In this document: positions 14,711 to 23,619 of the stretch, in pieces
Layout of the letters: the number at the start of each line of letters is the position of its first letter
Position numbering within the stretch: the stretch's first letter is position 1
Source: Lachnospiraceae bacterium UBA3850
GTDB lineage: Bacteria; Bacillota; Clostridia; Lachnospirales; Lachnospiraceae
Reading direction: 5' to 3'
Length of the DNA: 32,861 bases
Assembly: GCA_002392655.1 (NCBI GenBank)
Contig: DGHK01000035.1
Coordinates: forward strand, 785-33,645
Program-made: the position numbers and the translations under genes
The notes under the pieces: generated by a model
Told to the model about the DNA's origin: nothing
What the model saw: the letters and a program-made list of their open reading frames with translations, nothing else
The model's database searches: none

Positions 14711-17014
14711 TTACTTATTCTCATTAATAAATGTAGTAGCTCTATCCTGTATGATCTTACATACATCATCAATAGACTTATCACCATTAAAGTATGCAGC
14801 AGCCTCCTCTGAGATGATATTGCTGACTGCTTCATTGTAGTAATTCAGCATACTTGTATTATCAATCAGCTCTCTGTATCTTTTTATGATGTCTTCCGAG
14901 AATGGTTTAGCCTCCATTTCTACTCCAAACAGATTATCCATTCCTTCTCTCGGCTTGATAACATTTCCAAACTCATCCTTATACTCTTTTGTTGTAGTAA
15001 CAGAATCCATCTTCATCTTGAAGACATCCTCTCTCACAGGAATAAGGCCTGTATACATGTATTCATCTGCCACGTACTCCTTAGAAAGAAGTGTCTTCAT
15101 AAACTCCCAGGCACCATCCTTATCCTCACACTTAGCAGACATCGCAAAGCCTGTAGCTGTTGTGAAGTATGAGCCTCTTCCCTCCTTAACAGGGAAGCCC
15201 TTGAAGGATGCCTTGCCCTTGAAAAGCTTATTTGCAGCTTCTATTTCCTCAGGACATACAATTGTGTTTATAAACAGAGCCTTTTTATTCTTTATATTAT
15301 CGGCTGTTGAATTGTCAGTCGAATAAAGCTCTTCATCCTCAGGGAATTCTCCGCATATCTGAAGAATATTCTTGAAGTCTTCAGAATCAAAGTAGCATTC
15401 GCCCTTCTCCCAGTCAACAAACTGATTTCCGCAGCCAAGCATGATATTATAAAGAACTGAATCCTTTGTGGTACCCTCGAAGATCATAGCACCCTCAGGC
15501 TGTGATTCGATATACTCTCTGAACTGTTTAGCTGTCCAGCCTGAATCGTCTCCGACCTCTGCACCATCACCAATCAAAGTATTTAAGCTTACATGAGATG
15601 TAATACTATAAAGCTTTCCATCTACTCTTAAGCTATCCATTACAGAAGGAATGAAGTCACTCATTGACATATCAGGATCCTTCTCGATATAAGGCTCGAG
15701 ATCCTCAAGCATTCCCTTTGATACATACTGCTGGATAGGCTGATTTGCAATTCCTGATTCAACTATATAGATATCAGGAACCTTTCCTGCAGATATATCT
15801 GCCCCCAGCTTACTGTTAGGATTATTTTCTTCAGTATAATCAATAATCTGTACAGTATACTTGCTCTGTGATTCGTTAAACTTACGAACCAGCTTCTTTA
15901 CGTTACTACTTTCGCCTGTAATTGCCAGAGTAAGAACTACTCTATCCTCAACATCCTTTGGATCAACCTTCTTGTACTTAACAAGCTTTTGAGGCTCGTC
16001 ATCTACCTCATACTGGAAGTAAAATGCATCTTTATCCTTAAACATAGATCTCGATGCTCCGTCACCATAGATATTGGATCCATAGAAATCAACAAGCTTT
16101 TCACGTGAACCATCACTATACTTATAGCCATAAAGTGATCCGGCAGTACGAATAATGATATCATAATCACCGAAGCCTTTTGTAAACTGATAAGCACTGT
16201 AGCCATTGATATCTACCTCATGTGCAGTACCAAGACTATTCTTGCCTATATCATAAACTGAAAGCAGTACTGTAGTATCTGTAGAGTCAGGATCTGTGCT
16301 TTCCTTTAAAGTTTTGACTACTATGTTGTTATCCTTATCAAGAGCACTTCCATCGATATAGTTTTCCTGAGGAAGCTCAGATATCTGCTTTAAATCCTCA
16401 TCAAATCTCTTGATGTTATCACCATAAACTGCCACAAATGTGCCGTCATCCATAGCGAAAAATCCCGAAAGATATGATGTTTCTGATTGACAGACATGAG
16501 TGAAGTCACCTACTTCATCGCACTTGCCATTTTCGATTTTATATAGAGTATTTTTTGATTCATCCCCATCACTATCCTGATCATAGAAGTAAACAGTACC
16601 ATTAGGTGATGTAAGGAATGTTGATACAAAGTGCATACCACTCTTAGTTTCAAACTCACCCAGGCTTTCTGCATTTCCTCCATTTAGATCAGACTTATAA
16701 AACTCATATTTTATTTTGGTTTCTTCAACAGCATCATTTATACTGGCGTCTCCCTCAGTGGCATCCATAGCTGCCTCCTGAAGCTCCTGATAATCATTTT
16801 CATTATCAACACAATAGTAGAGATTATCGCCAATCATATCGTACCAAACAAGCTTTTTTCCATTTGATACATCAGCAAACGAATCATCCTTCGCATACAC
16901 GTAATTTACAAAGTCGTCATCACTACTCTTCTTTTTATTGTCTCCGCATCCTGCCAAACTAAAAACCATACATGATGCAAGTACCAGGCTTAACTTCTTT
17001 TTTAAACTTTTCAT
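14711..17014 (-). CDS. Extended lipoprotein solute-binding protein of the ABC importer
   Basis: The 767-residue protein has a lipoprotein signal peptide (lipobox LAGC, Cys23). Residues about 50-350 form an extra module with recurring beta-strand blocks (YFYDQDSDGDE, FFAMDDGTFVAVY, LYGYKYSDGS) resembling a beta-propeller or PQQ-like sensor. From about 358 (VVLTLAITGESSNVKKLVRKF) to the end it is a family-1 extracellular solute-binding protein, with VPDIYIVESG and a typical C-terminal helix pair. Ordinary CUT1 binding proteins are about 420-450 residues, so this one is nearly doubled. The start has GGAGGATGAACG in front, and a TTGACA promoter lies 73 bp further up. It is the first gene of the operon. 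The N-terminal module may bind a second ligand or a wall polymer; that is an inference. Confidence 0.88.
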   Translation of the reverse strand: MKSLKKKLSLVLASCMVFSLAGCGDNKKKSSDDDFVNYVYAKDDSFADVSNGKKLVWYDMIGDNLYYCVDNENDYQELQEAAMDATEGDASINDAVEETKIKYEFYKSDLNGGNAESLGEFETKSGMHFVSTFLTSPNGTVYFYDQDSDGDESKNTLYKIENGKCDEVGDFTHVCQSETSYLSGFFAMDDGTFVAVYGDNIKRFDEDLKQISELPQENYIDGSALDKDNNIVVKTLKESTDPDSTDTTVLLSVYDIGKNSLGTAHEVDINGYSAYQFTKGFGDYDIIIRTAGSLYGYKYSDGSREKLVDFYGSNIYGDGASRSMFKDKDAFYFQYEVDDEPQKLVKYKKVDPKDVEDRVVLTLAITGESSNVKKLVRKFNESQSKYTVQIIDYTEENNPNSKLGADISAGKVPDIYIVESGIANQPIQQYVSKGMLEDLEPYIEKDPDMSMSDFIPSVMDSLRVDGKLYSITSHVSLNTLIGDGAEVGDDSGWTAKQFREYIESQPEGAMIFEGTTKDSVLYNIMLGCGNQFVDWEKGECYFDSEDFKNILQICGEFPEDEELYSTDNSTADNIKNKKALFINTIVCPEEIEAANKLFKGKASFKGFPVKEGRGSYFTTATGFAMSAKCEDKDGAWEFMKTLLSKEYVADEYMYTGLIPVREDVFKMKMDSVTTTKEYKDEFGNVIKPREGMDNLFGVEMEAKPFSEDIIKRYRELIDNTSMLNYYNEAVSNIISEEAAAYFNGDKSIDDVCKIIQDRATTFINENK

Positions 17015-17039
17015 CGTTCATCCTCCATGAGTTTTATAA

Positions 17040-17056
17040 TATAAATCACATTTATA
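17040..17056. promoter_or_regulatory. Palindrome in the leader of the binding-protein operon
   Basis: TATAAAT-CAC-ATTTATA is a perfect 7-bp inverted repeat. It lies between the promoter (17087-17115) and the first start codon (17014), about 25-40 nt after the likely transcription start. It could be an operator for a dimeric repressor. The AT-richness makes chance possible. Confidence 0.35.
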
Positions 17057-17086
17057 ATACTATGCTTCCTAGGATAAACCGCTGTA

Positions 17087-17115
17087 CAATAACACAGCTC
17101 ATCCTCATTTGTCAA
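17087..17115 (-). promoter_or_regulatory. Promoter of the binding-protein/permease/HlyD operon
   Basis: On the minus strand TTGACA (17115-17110), a 17-bp spacer and TTATTG (17092-17087) lie about 73 bp upstream of the lipoprotein start. The -35 is perfect and the -10 moderate; TATTGT with an 18-bp spacer is an alternative. Confidence 0.7.
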
Positions 17116-17141
17116 CTTTTGAATAATTTTAGTTCACAGTA

Positions 17142-18626
17142 TTAGGTATGGAAAAGCTTCTTATTCTGATATCTCGGCTCACACGTTAGATTCACGCCCA
17201 GCTTTTTAAATACACCAACGTCTACCTGCGATAGAATAACAGAGCTATGAACCTCAAGTCCCGAAAGGTTAGTCAGCTGATCATAAGCTTTCTTAGCCTC
17301 AGGATTTGTATTTGCTTCTATTGACAGAGCTATCAGTATCTCGTCTATATGAAGAAGCGGATTATGATTTCCCAGGTAATTAACCTTGAGACTCATGATA
17401 GGCTCTATATTCTGCGGAGATATAAGCTTTATACTGTCATCAATTCCTGCAAGCACCTTGAGAGCATTCAAGATAAGCGCAGAGGATGCTCCAAGCAGTG
17501 TGGAGGTCTTACCGGTTATTATGCTTCCATCCGGCATTTCCATAGCAGCCGCAGGATTTCCGGTTTCCTCAGCACGTATATTTGCTGCAGCAACCACAGG
17601 TCTGTCAGCAACCGATATTCCGGCCTTCTTCATCAGAAGCTCTATCTTCTGTATAGCACTATCAGAGCCTTCTCCTTTTCTTCTGTCACAGAGTGCCTGA
17701 TAGTATCTCCTGATTATTTCCTGATTTGATGCATCTCTTGTGACTGCGTCATCCACTATGCAGTGTCCAGCCATATTTACACCCATATCAGTAGGTGACT
17801 TATATGGGCTCTCTCCCGATATCTTCTCGAACATGGCCTTAAGAACCGGGAATACTTCTACATCTCTGTTGTAATTAACAACTGTCTCTCCATATGCTTC
17901 AAGATGGAAAGGATCTATCATATTCACATCATTCAGATCCGCAGTTGCAGCCTCATATGCGAGGTTGACAGGATGATTCAGAGGAATATTCCATATAGGG
18001 AATGTCTCGAACTTTGCATATCCGGCCTTTACCCCTCTCTTCTGCTCATGATAGAGCTGAGATAAACAGGTTGCCATCTTGCCACTTCCAGGTCCGGGTG
18101 CTGTAACTACAACCAGCGGACGAGTAGTCTCTATATAATCATTTCTTCCATATCCCTCATCACTGACGATCATCGGGATATCTGAAGGGTATCCCGCTAT
18201 AGGATAATGACGATATACCTTAAGCCCCAAAGCCTTCAGCTTCTTCTCATAAGCAACAGCTGATGGCTGTTCAGAAAACTGAGTCAGCACAACTGAGCCG
18301 ACATATAGACCATTATTGGTAAATGCATCTATAAGTCTTAGGACATCCATATCATAAGTGATGCCGATATCTCCTCTGACCTTATTCTTCTCTATATCAC
18401 CGGCCTTTATAGCTATTACTATTTCGGTCTGATCCTTAAGCTGCTTAAGCATAGTTATCTTGGAATCAGGTTTAAATCCCGGAAGCACTCTTGATGCATG
18501 ATAATCATCAAACAGCTTTCCTCCAAACTCCAGATACAGCTTTCCTCCAAACTGTCCTATTCTTTCTTTGATATGCTTCGACTGCATATCCAGATATTTG
18601 TCATTGTCAAATCCTACTGCTTTCAT
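17142..18626 (-). CDS. DUF1846 (UPF0371) family protein
   Basis: The 494-residue product matches the DUF1846/UPF0371 family across its length, with signatures [42 protein letters not shown] text ([19 protein letters not shown]) and [17 protein letters not shown]. The glycine-rich [12 protein letters not shown] at about 176-187 resembles a phosphate-binding loop. Family members are cytosolic and common in Firmicutes and bifidobacteria. I know of no firm biochemical role. The gene has its own GAAGGGAAG ribosome site and ends 27 bp before the -35 of the next operon. The upstream gap of 137 bp contains no clear promoter or terminator. Confidence 0.93.
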   Translation of the reverse strand: MKAVGFDNDKYLDMQSKHIKERIGQFGGKLYLEFGGKLFDDYHASRVLPGFKPDSKITMLKQLKDQTEIVIAIKAGDIEKNKVRGDIGITYDMDVLRLIDAFTNNGLYVGSVVLTQFSEQPSAVAYEKKLKALGLKVYRHYPIAGYPSDIPMIVSDEGYGRNDYIETTRPLVVVTAPGPGSGKMATCLSQLYHEQKRGVKAGYAKFETFPIWNIPLNHPVNLAYEAATADLNDVNMIDPFHLEAYGETVVNYNRDVEVFPVLKAMFEKISGESPYKSPTDMGVNMAGHCIVDDAVTRDASNQEIIRRYYQALCDRRKGEGSDSAIQKIELLMKKAGISVADRPVVAAANIRAEETGNPAAAMEMPDGSIITGKTSTLLGASSALILNALKVLAGIDDSIKLISPQNIEPIMSLKVNYLGNHNPLLHIDEILIALSIEANTNPEAKKAYDQLTNLSGLEVHSSVILSQVDVGVFKKLGVNLTCEPRYQNKKLFHT

Positions 18627-18763
18627 CTTCCCTTCTATTTTCCTCTTATTTCCTTTTATAATTCTTTATATATCTACTGATACTCTCTTTATCAATCTGC
18701 CAAAACCAACATCTATCTGATGGAATAACCCAACCTTAATAGTACTACAAATTCAGTATTTTA

Positions 18764-20332
18764 TCAATAAAACCAAGGACAATATGGTTTGCTCTTCGTA
18801 GCATAATAATACTCGGGAATCTTGATTGTTCCTTTCCCTTCCGAAGGGTTAAACGGAATCATCTCATTTGGCTTCAGATATTTATTTAGAAACTCCACAC
18901 TTTTTTCATTTTTCTCATCATTTATCTGCGAAGTATACCAGCAAAGCTTATGAAGAATGTCATTTGCCAGGGCATCTGCCTGAACAACTGATTGCTTGAC
19001 ACATAATACAAGTGCCCATCTCGAATGGTTTAAGTCCTCATAATAAAGCTCAACTATTTCGTCCGACAAAACTCCGGTTTTCTTCTTGAAAATGATTTTG
19101 TATATCCATTCATACCTCAGATGTCCTATAAGAGCTTTTCCGGTTCTTTGTCCGGCTCTTATCGCACTTCCCGCGATATTTATAGTTTCAGCAACAAGAA
19201 AGCCGACTCCACCTGTTCCGATCCAGCCACCGCCATCATTTTTATTATATTTACGATTTATAACAGCTATTCTGGAGTTTGTTACATATAGGTAATTATC
19301 ACCGGAAAAATCCTCGCAATATGTACTGAAGCCTTTTTCGCTTTCCAGCATTCGCATCAGCTTAAAGTACTTAAGCTTGAATTCATATGTTTGACCATCC
19401 ATCTGCTCAGGAACCATATTTTTGTTCTGGTCGATATTCGGATACAGATATGGATCATTTTGTTCAACCCAGTCCGCGATGGTAAAGAACGGATAGTTTT
19501 TAATGACCTTTTCTTCATCCTTTTTCTCTTCAAGAGTTTTCTCGATCTTTTGTCCACAATAAGCACAGAACAGTGCACCCGGTTCAACATGATTACCACA
19601 GTAAGCACATATCTTGTTTTTCTTTCTCTCCTCTTTCTGACGCTTCTCTTCTTCCTTTTTCGCAACCTCCTCTTTCCTGCGGACATTCTGCTGATGTCTC
19701 CAGGTTACAAGAGGGTTTTCAGGAACAGGACCGGTCTGAGAGATCATCCAGCTACCGCCATAAACCTGAAGTCCGTACTCCATAAGTCTGTCAGCCAGAT
19801 ACTTCTCTTCAAAATCTCTGCCATTACTATAGCCCTTACTCTTAATCTCTTCAGGAATCATGTTATGAGAAGGATACTCTGTCTGCCAGATCTTAAAGGA
19901 TCTATCAGTATCTACTATAGTCCTCGGAAGCCACATATCCCTGACCCATGCCAGTGGGTCTATAGCTATGATCATCTGCTCCACTCCGGTCACGAGCTTG
20001 TTCATCTCATCCCCGTCGTATACACCATACATATTATCCATACATTTGGAGAAATATCCGTGACATATTATATTTTCTCCTTCTCTTTTGAATTCGCAGA
20101 ATTCATATTTGTAATTCCGATTGAAGCCGACAACTACTAAATAATTCTCCTTATCATTCACGTAGGTTTTCACATTTCTGTTTACCGACTGAGTCACCCA
20201 CGAAACATATGTATTTGCGAATTCAATGAAAGAAGAAAGCTTAAATGTATACTCAAATCCAAACAAATAGAAATACGGTTCTCTGTTTATTATCTCCCCT
20301 TTTTTTAACAGTCTTTTGCTTATTTTGTACAT
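18764..20332 (-). CDS. Zinc-ribbon protein of unknown function
   Basis: I do not recognise this 522-residue protein as a named family. Residues 1-200 are alpha/beta and aromatic, with no evident catalytic motif. At about 213-240 there is a highly charged helix (KEEVAKKEEEKRQKEERKKNK). It leads into a four-Cys zinc ribbon, CAYCGNHVEPGALFCAYCG (Cys242, 245, 256, 259). The C-terminal part has a segment like the PH/GRAM-type lipid-binding folds found beside zinc ribbons (YLYVTNSRIAVINRKYN at about 348-364). A Gly/Ala amphipathic stretch (about 366-400) and a strand-rich end follow. It contains no signal peptide. It lies 52 bp after the PTS-IIC gene and may end the same operon. GGGGGA lies 5 nt before the ATG. 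Confidence 0.75.
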   Translation of the reverse strand: MYKISKRLLKKGEIINREPYFYLFGFEYTFKLSSFIEFANTYVSWVTQSVNRNVKTYVNDKENYLVVVGFNRNYKYEFCEFKREGENIICHGYFSKCMDNMYGVYDGDEMNKLVTGVEQMIIAIDPLAWVRDMWLPRTIVDTDRSFKIWQTEYPSHNMIPEEIKSKGYSNGRDFEEKYLADRLMEYGLQVYGGSWMISQTGPVPENPLVTWRHQQNVRRKEEVAKKEEEKRQKEERKKNKICAYCGNHVEPGALFCAYCGQKIEKTLEEKKDEEKVIKNYPFFTIADWVEQNDPYLYPNIDQNKNMVPEQMDGQTYEFKLKYFKLMRMLESEKGFSTYCEDFSGDNYLYVTNSRIAVINRKYNKNDGGGWIGTGGVGFLVAETINIAGSAIRAGQRTGKALIGHLRYEWIYKIIFKKKTGVLSDEIVELYYEDLNHSRWALVLCVKQSVVQADALANDILHKLCWYTSQINDEKNEKSVEFLNKYLKPNEMIPFNPSEGKGTIKIPEYYYATKSKPYCPWFY

Positions 20333-20384
20333 ACAAATCCCCCTATGCCGACAAGCATTATCATATACCTCTCATGACTGCAGA

Positions 20385-21524
20385 CTATGCCAGCTTCATA
20401 TCTCCATCCTTGACCCATCCAAGTTTTCTGAATATACGGTCAAAAATAAGTGACAGTATAGCCGGAAGTATAAACGATATAAGCACCAGGCCGACCCAGT
20501 CCATTGCCGTAATTGCATCCTTAGCACCGGCACTTACGTCATTAACCCATCCGGTATAAACTCCTATCTGTCCAACAAAACCACAGGTACCCATTCCGGA
20601 TGATACGAATTCACCATTCATCTCCATATGGAAAAGACAAGTTGCTATCGGTCCGGTAATTGCCGAAGCAAGTGTCGGCGCCAGCCAGATACGAGGATTC
20701 TTTACAATATTCGGCATCTGAAGCATAGATGTTCCGATACCCTGTGACACGAGGCCACCCCACTTGTTTTCTCTAAAGGATATGATTGCAAAGCCTATCA
20801 TCTGTGCTGAACAGCCTGCAACAGCCGCTCCTCCGGCAAGACCTCCCAGATGTAAGGCTGCACAGATAGCCGCCGAAGAGATCGGCAGGGTAAGTGCCAT
20901 TCCCACAACTACAGATACAACTATTCCCATAAGCAGTGGCTGAAGCTCTGTTGCCCACATAACGAGGTCTCCAACCTTGCTTGCAGCCGATCCGATAGGT
21001 GGTGCAATCAGCCAGGAAAGGAAAACACCTACTCCTATTGTCACAAGAGGAGTTATAAGAATATCTACCTTTGTTTCCTTTGAAACAGCCTTTCCTATTT
21101 CAGCAGTAATGATTGCTATAAACAGAACCGCAAGAGGGCCTCCCGCTCCGCCCAAAGCATTTGAAGCAAAGCCGACTGAAATCATCGAAAAGAGTACAAG
21201 AGGCGGACATTTAAGTGCATATCCAATGGCGGTCGCCATAGCCGGTCCACTCAACGCAAATGGTATACCACCCACTGTGTACTTTACACCGGCAACCTCT
21301 GCTACAGGCTTATTTAAAAAGCCTATATCAAACTGTGTACCGATGGTATTGATGATAGTTCCGATAAGAAGGGAACAAAATAGTCCCTGTGCCATTGCTC
21401 CAAGGGCATCGATTCCGTATCTCTTAAGAGATATCTCGATATCCTTTCTCTTGAGAAAAGCCTTAAAGCCCTTCTGAGTTGCCTGAGTTGTCTGCTCAGT
21501 CTCTTTTTTTTCTGTGTTACTCAT
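20385..21524 (-). CDS. PfoR-like PTS sugar transporter subunit IIC
   Basis: This is a 379-residue polytopic membrane protein of the PTS_EIIC_2/PfoR family. Signatures are GIDALGAMAQGLFCSLLIGT, a Gly-rich FASNALGGAGGPLAVLFIA region and AALHLGGLAGGAAVAGCSAQM. The cytoplasmic N-terminus is short and Thr/Gln-rich. In Clostridium perfringens the relative PfoR was described as a regulator of the perfringolysin gene; transport has been little studied. No IIA or IIB partner is nearby, so sugar phosphorylation cannot be assumed. It is 55 bp downstream of the cellobiose 2-epimerase-like gene, which makes a disaccharide-related role possible. Confidence 0.88.
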   Translation of the reverse strand: MSNTEKKETEQTTQATQKGFKAFLKRKDIEISLKRYGIDALGAMAQGLFCSLLIGTIINTIGTQFDIGFLNKPVAEVAGVKYTVGGIPFALSGPAMATAIGYALKCPPLVLFSMISVGFASNALGGAGGPLAVLFIAIITAEIGKAVSKETKVDILITPLVTIGVGVFLSWLIAPPIGSAASKVGDLVMWATELQPLLMGIVVSVVVGMALTLPISSAAICAALHLGGLAGGAAVAGCSAQMIGFAIISFRENKWGGLVSQGIGTSMLQMPNIVKNPRIWLAPTLASAITGPIATCLFHMEMNGEFVSSGMGTCGFVGQIGVYTGWVNDVSAGAKDAITAMDWVGLVLISFILPAILSLIFDRIFRKLGWVKDGDMKLA

Positions 21525-21579
21525 AATTTTTCCACTCCGTTTTATAAAATATCAAGCGCTATAGTGTTCATTTATCAGA

Positions 21580-22833
21580 TCACTCTGCGCTCATTCTCCT
21601 GATAATCTCCATACACATTCTGGATGTATGGTAAGGACATTTCCATTCATCGACAATATTCATTGACCTGTCTGGGGTAAGGTCTTCGAAGAGCTCGTTA
21701 AACCACTCTCCTCCATCTCTTTTATCGACGAAGTATTTATCACAGACATCCCACACTGCTTCCGCCGCCTTCAAATATCCATTTACTTCAGGATTATCAT
21801 CACCGCCATGCTTCTGATAATAATTAACGAAGCCTATGATTGCCTCAGCCTGTACCCACCATATCCTCTTTGTATTCACGACTCCCTTTTCACATTCATT
21901 AAGCATGGAGCCATCCTCTGAAATTGCGGTATTGTAAATCGTTTCGGCAAGCAGATCCGTAAGTCTCTTAAGCTTTGGAAGGCTGTCACCTATATAGTCA
22001 TCATCAAGAACCTCAAGTGTCCTGTCTATCAGCCACGAAGCCTCTATATCATGTCCGTATGACCATAGGTCTATGATAGGGTTAAAGTCTTTATCGAAGA
22101 ACACCTCAAGCCTGTCTTTTCCCTGATATATCGTATCAGCAAAGCAGTCCAAAACCTTTTCTATCTTCTCCTGGACCTTACCCAGATATTCATCTGAGTC
22201 CTCAAGTCCACACTCCATATACTCAGTATCCGCAGGCCCATACTTTAAAACCTTGAACAGAACTGTATATGCTTCCATGATATGAAGAGCCGTGTTCATA
22301 GTCCTTGTAGCCATTACACCGTTTTCAGAGAGCTTTTCATTTGAGGAAGGCTTAAAGTCTATATCTAAAGCCTCTATATAACCTCCGTCATCAGTGAAAT
22401 GGTTTTCTATCACATCGTAAACATCAAGCGCAAGCCTCAGGGCTTCCTCGTCACCTGTCGCTTCATAATAGGTTGCAAGTGCATATATAGCAAAGGAATG
22501 ATTATATGAATGCTTCTGTGTATCAGATGGTTTTCCGTCAAATGTAACTGACCAGTATACTCCTCCTCTTTCCTTGTCAAAGCATCTGTCTCTCAAGAAA
22601 ACATATGCATGCTTTGCATACTCAAGATATTTCATATCTCCAAGCGTAAGATAAGCTTCGGAGAAGGACCAGAGTATCCTGCTTGTCAGGATCACACCCT
22701 TATCAGCGTCCTTATGAACCGAAAGCTCGGGATCAACTACGCCATAAAAACCACCATTATCCTCATCCTTCAGCTTCATCCAGAACGGAAGAATGCACTC
22801 TGTAAGATTCTTTTTAACTGATTCTGCTAACAA
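21580..22833 (-). CDS. Cellobiose 2-epimerase (AGE superfamily)
   Basis: The enzyme family interconverts cellobiose and glucosyl-mannose, and acts on other beta-1,4 disaccharides, in an (alpha/alpha)6 barrel. The 417-residue product carries RILWSFSEAY, HSYNHSFAIYAL, MNTALHIMEAYT, SYGHDIEASWLI, RIWWVQAEA and EWKCPYHTSRM. The three active-site histidines are His184, His261 and His402. I place the start at TTG 22831-22833 because AAGGAGG lies 9 nt before it. The longer reading from GTG 22858-22860 would put the ribosome site inside the gene. Such enzymes usually work with mannan or cellobiose phosphorylases, none of which is here. N-acylglucosamine 2-epimerase is the alternative, but the motif set favours cellobiose 2-epimerase. 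Confidence 0.9.
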   Translation of the reverse strand: MLAESVKKNLTECILPFWMKLKDEDNGGFYGVVDPELSVHKDADKGVILTSRILWSFSEAYLTLGDMKYLEYAKHAYVFLRDRCFDKERGGVYWSVTFDGKPSDTQKHSYNHSFAIYALATYYEATGDEEALRLALDVYDVIENHFTDDGGYIEALDIDFKPSSNEKLSENGVMATRTMNTALHIMEAYTVLFKVLKYGPADTEYMECGLEDSDEYLGKVQEKIEKVLDCFADTIYQGKDRLEVFFDKDFNPIIDLWSYGHDIEASWLIDRTLEVLDDDYIGDSLPKLKRLTDLLAETIYNTAISEDGSMLNECEKGVVNTKRIWWVQAEAIIGFVNYYQKHGGDDNPEVNGYLKAAEAVWDVCDKYFVDKRDGGEWFNELFEDLTPDRSMNIVDEWKCPYHTSRMCMEIIRRMSAE

Positions 22834-22878
22834 ATTATGTAAACCTCCTTGCTGCACCAAAAAATCATTGAATCCAAT

Positions 22879-23601
22879 TTATTCATCCAGTATCGTGTGT
22901 TCTGTCTTAACTATCGCTCTCGGAAGCGAATCCTTTGAATTCTTCCAGTCTGCTTCTTTATTACGATAATCATGCTTATCAATAAACCACGAAACATCTC
23001 CATTTACTCGTTCCATATTTTCAAAATAAACATCATTCAGAGCCTTAGTGAACTCATCATACTGACTCTGATTCAGATGCTCGGCCCCCTTGTCATAAAG
23101 GATTCCATAATGATATGTACAAAATCCCTTCGAGTTCTTCAGCTTTTCCTTGAACTCAGGATCCTTCTTCCACATATGAAAAATAGTATGCACATATCTC
23201 TCAAAAACCGGAACAATCCTCTGACAAACAAAGCAGTTTGACTCAAGCTCTTCGATATACTTGACAACAGGAGACTTATCCTTCTTTCTTGAAAGAAATC
23301 CCTTTGCAACTGGTTTATCCTTATTCGCAAGACTCCTAAGCTCCTTGTTAGTCTTGTTCATATGGGTATTCAGCATCAGTGCAACACCGAGCTTATTCTT
23401 ATCCGCATACATCATTTTGATGTGCTTTGGACAAAATCCCAGCTTATCGGTCATCTCACGATTATCATCCTCCATATAGCTCGGACCCATAGTGAACTCA
23501 ATTGCATTTTGCTCCAGCTCCTTAGCCATGAGGCAAAGAGGGCATTCACAGTCCGCAGCAAATGCATCATTTACAGGAATTGTATATAGTTGTTCAGCCA
23601 T
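22879..23601 (-). CDS. DUF6062 family Cys-rich protein
   Basis: The 240-residue cytosolic protein has two similar metal-binding-like halves. Cys18-x-Cys20-xx-Cys23 with FC57xxH60 form the first, and C123xxC126 with FC161xxH164 the second. This duplicated CxxC plus FCxxH layout fits the DUF6062 family of Clostridia. No enzymatic motif is visible. Zn or Fe binding is an inference from the Cys/His pattern. It lies 18 bp after the Ca2+-ATPase gene and 45 bp before the epimerase gene, so all three are probably cotranscribed. Confidence 0.85.
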   Translation of the reverse strand: MAEQLYTIPVNDAFAADCECPLCLMAKELEQNAIEFTMGPSYMEDDNREMTDKLGFCPKHIKMMYADKNKLGVALMLNTHMNKTNKELRSLANKDKPVAKGFLSRKKDKSPVVKYIEELESNCFVCQRIVPVFERYVHTIFHMWKKDPEFKEKLKNSKGFCTYHYGILYDKGAEHLNQSQYDEFTKALNDVYFENMERVNGDVSWFIDKHDYRNKEADWKNSKDSLPRAIVKTEHTILDE

Positions 23602-23619
23602 ATATCTCCCAACTTTCTT

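Noticed and set aside
19391..20140. 249-codon plus-strand open frame opposite the zinc-ribbon protein gene
   Set aside because: It lies wholly antisense to a gene with a coherent zinc ribbon and ribosome site, and its translation has no recognisable domain.
20385..21524. A complete PTS sugar uptake system
   Set aside because: Only a IIC-type membrane protein is present; no IIA, IIB, HPr or EI gene is in the window.
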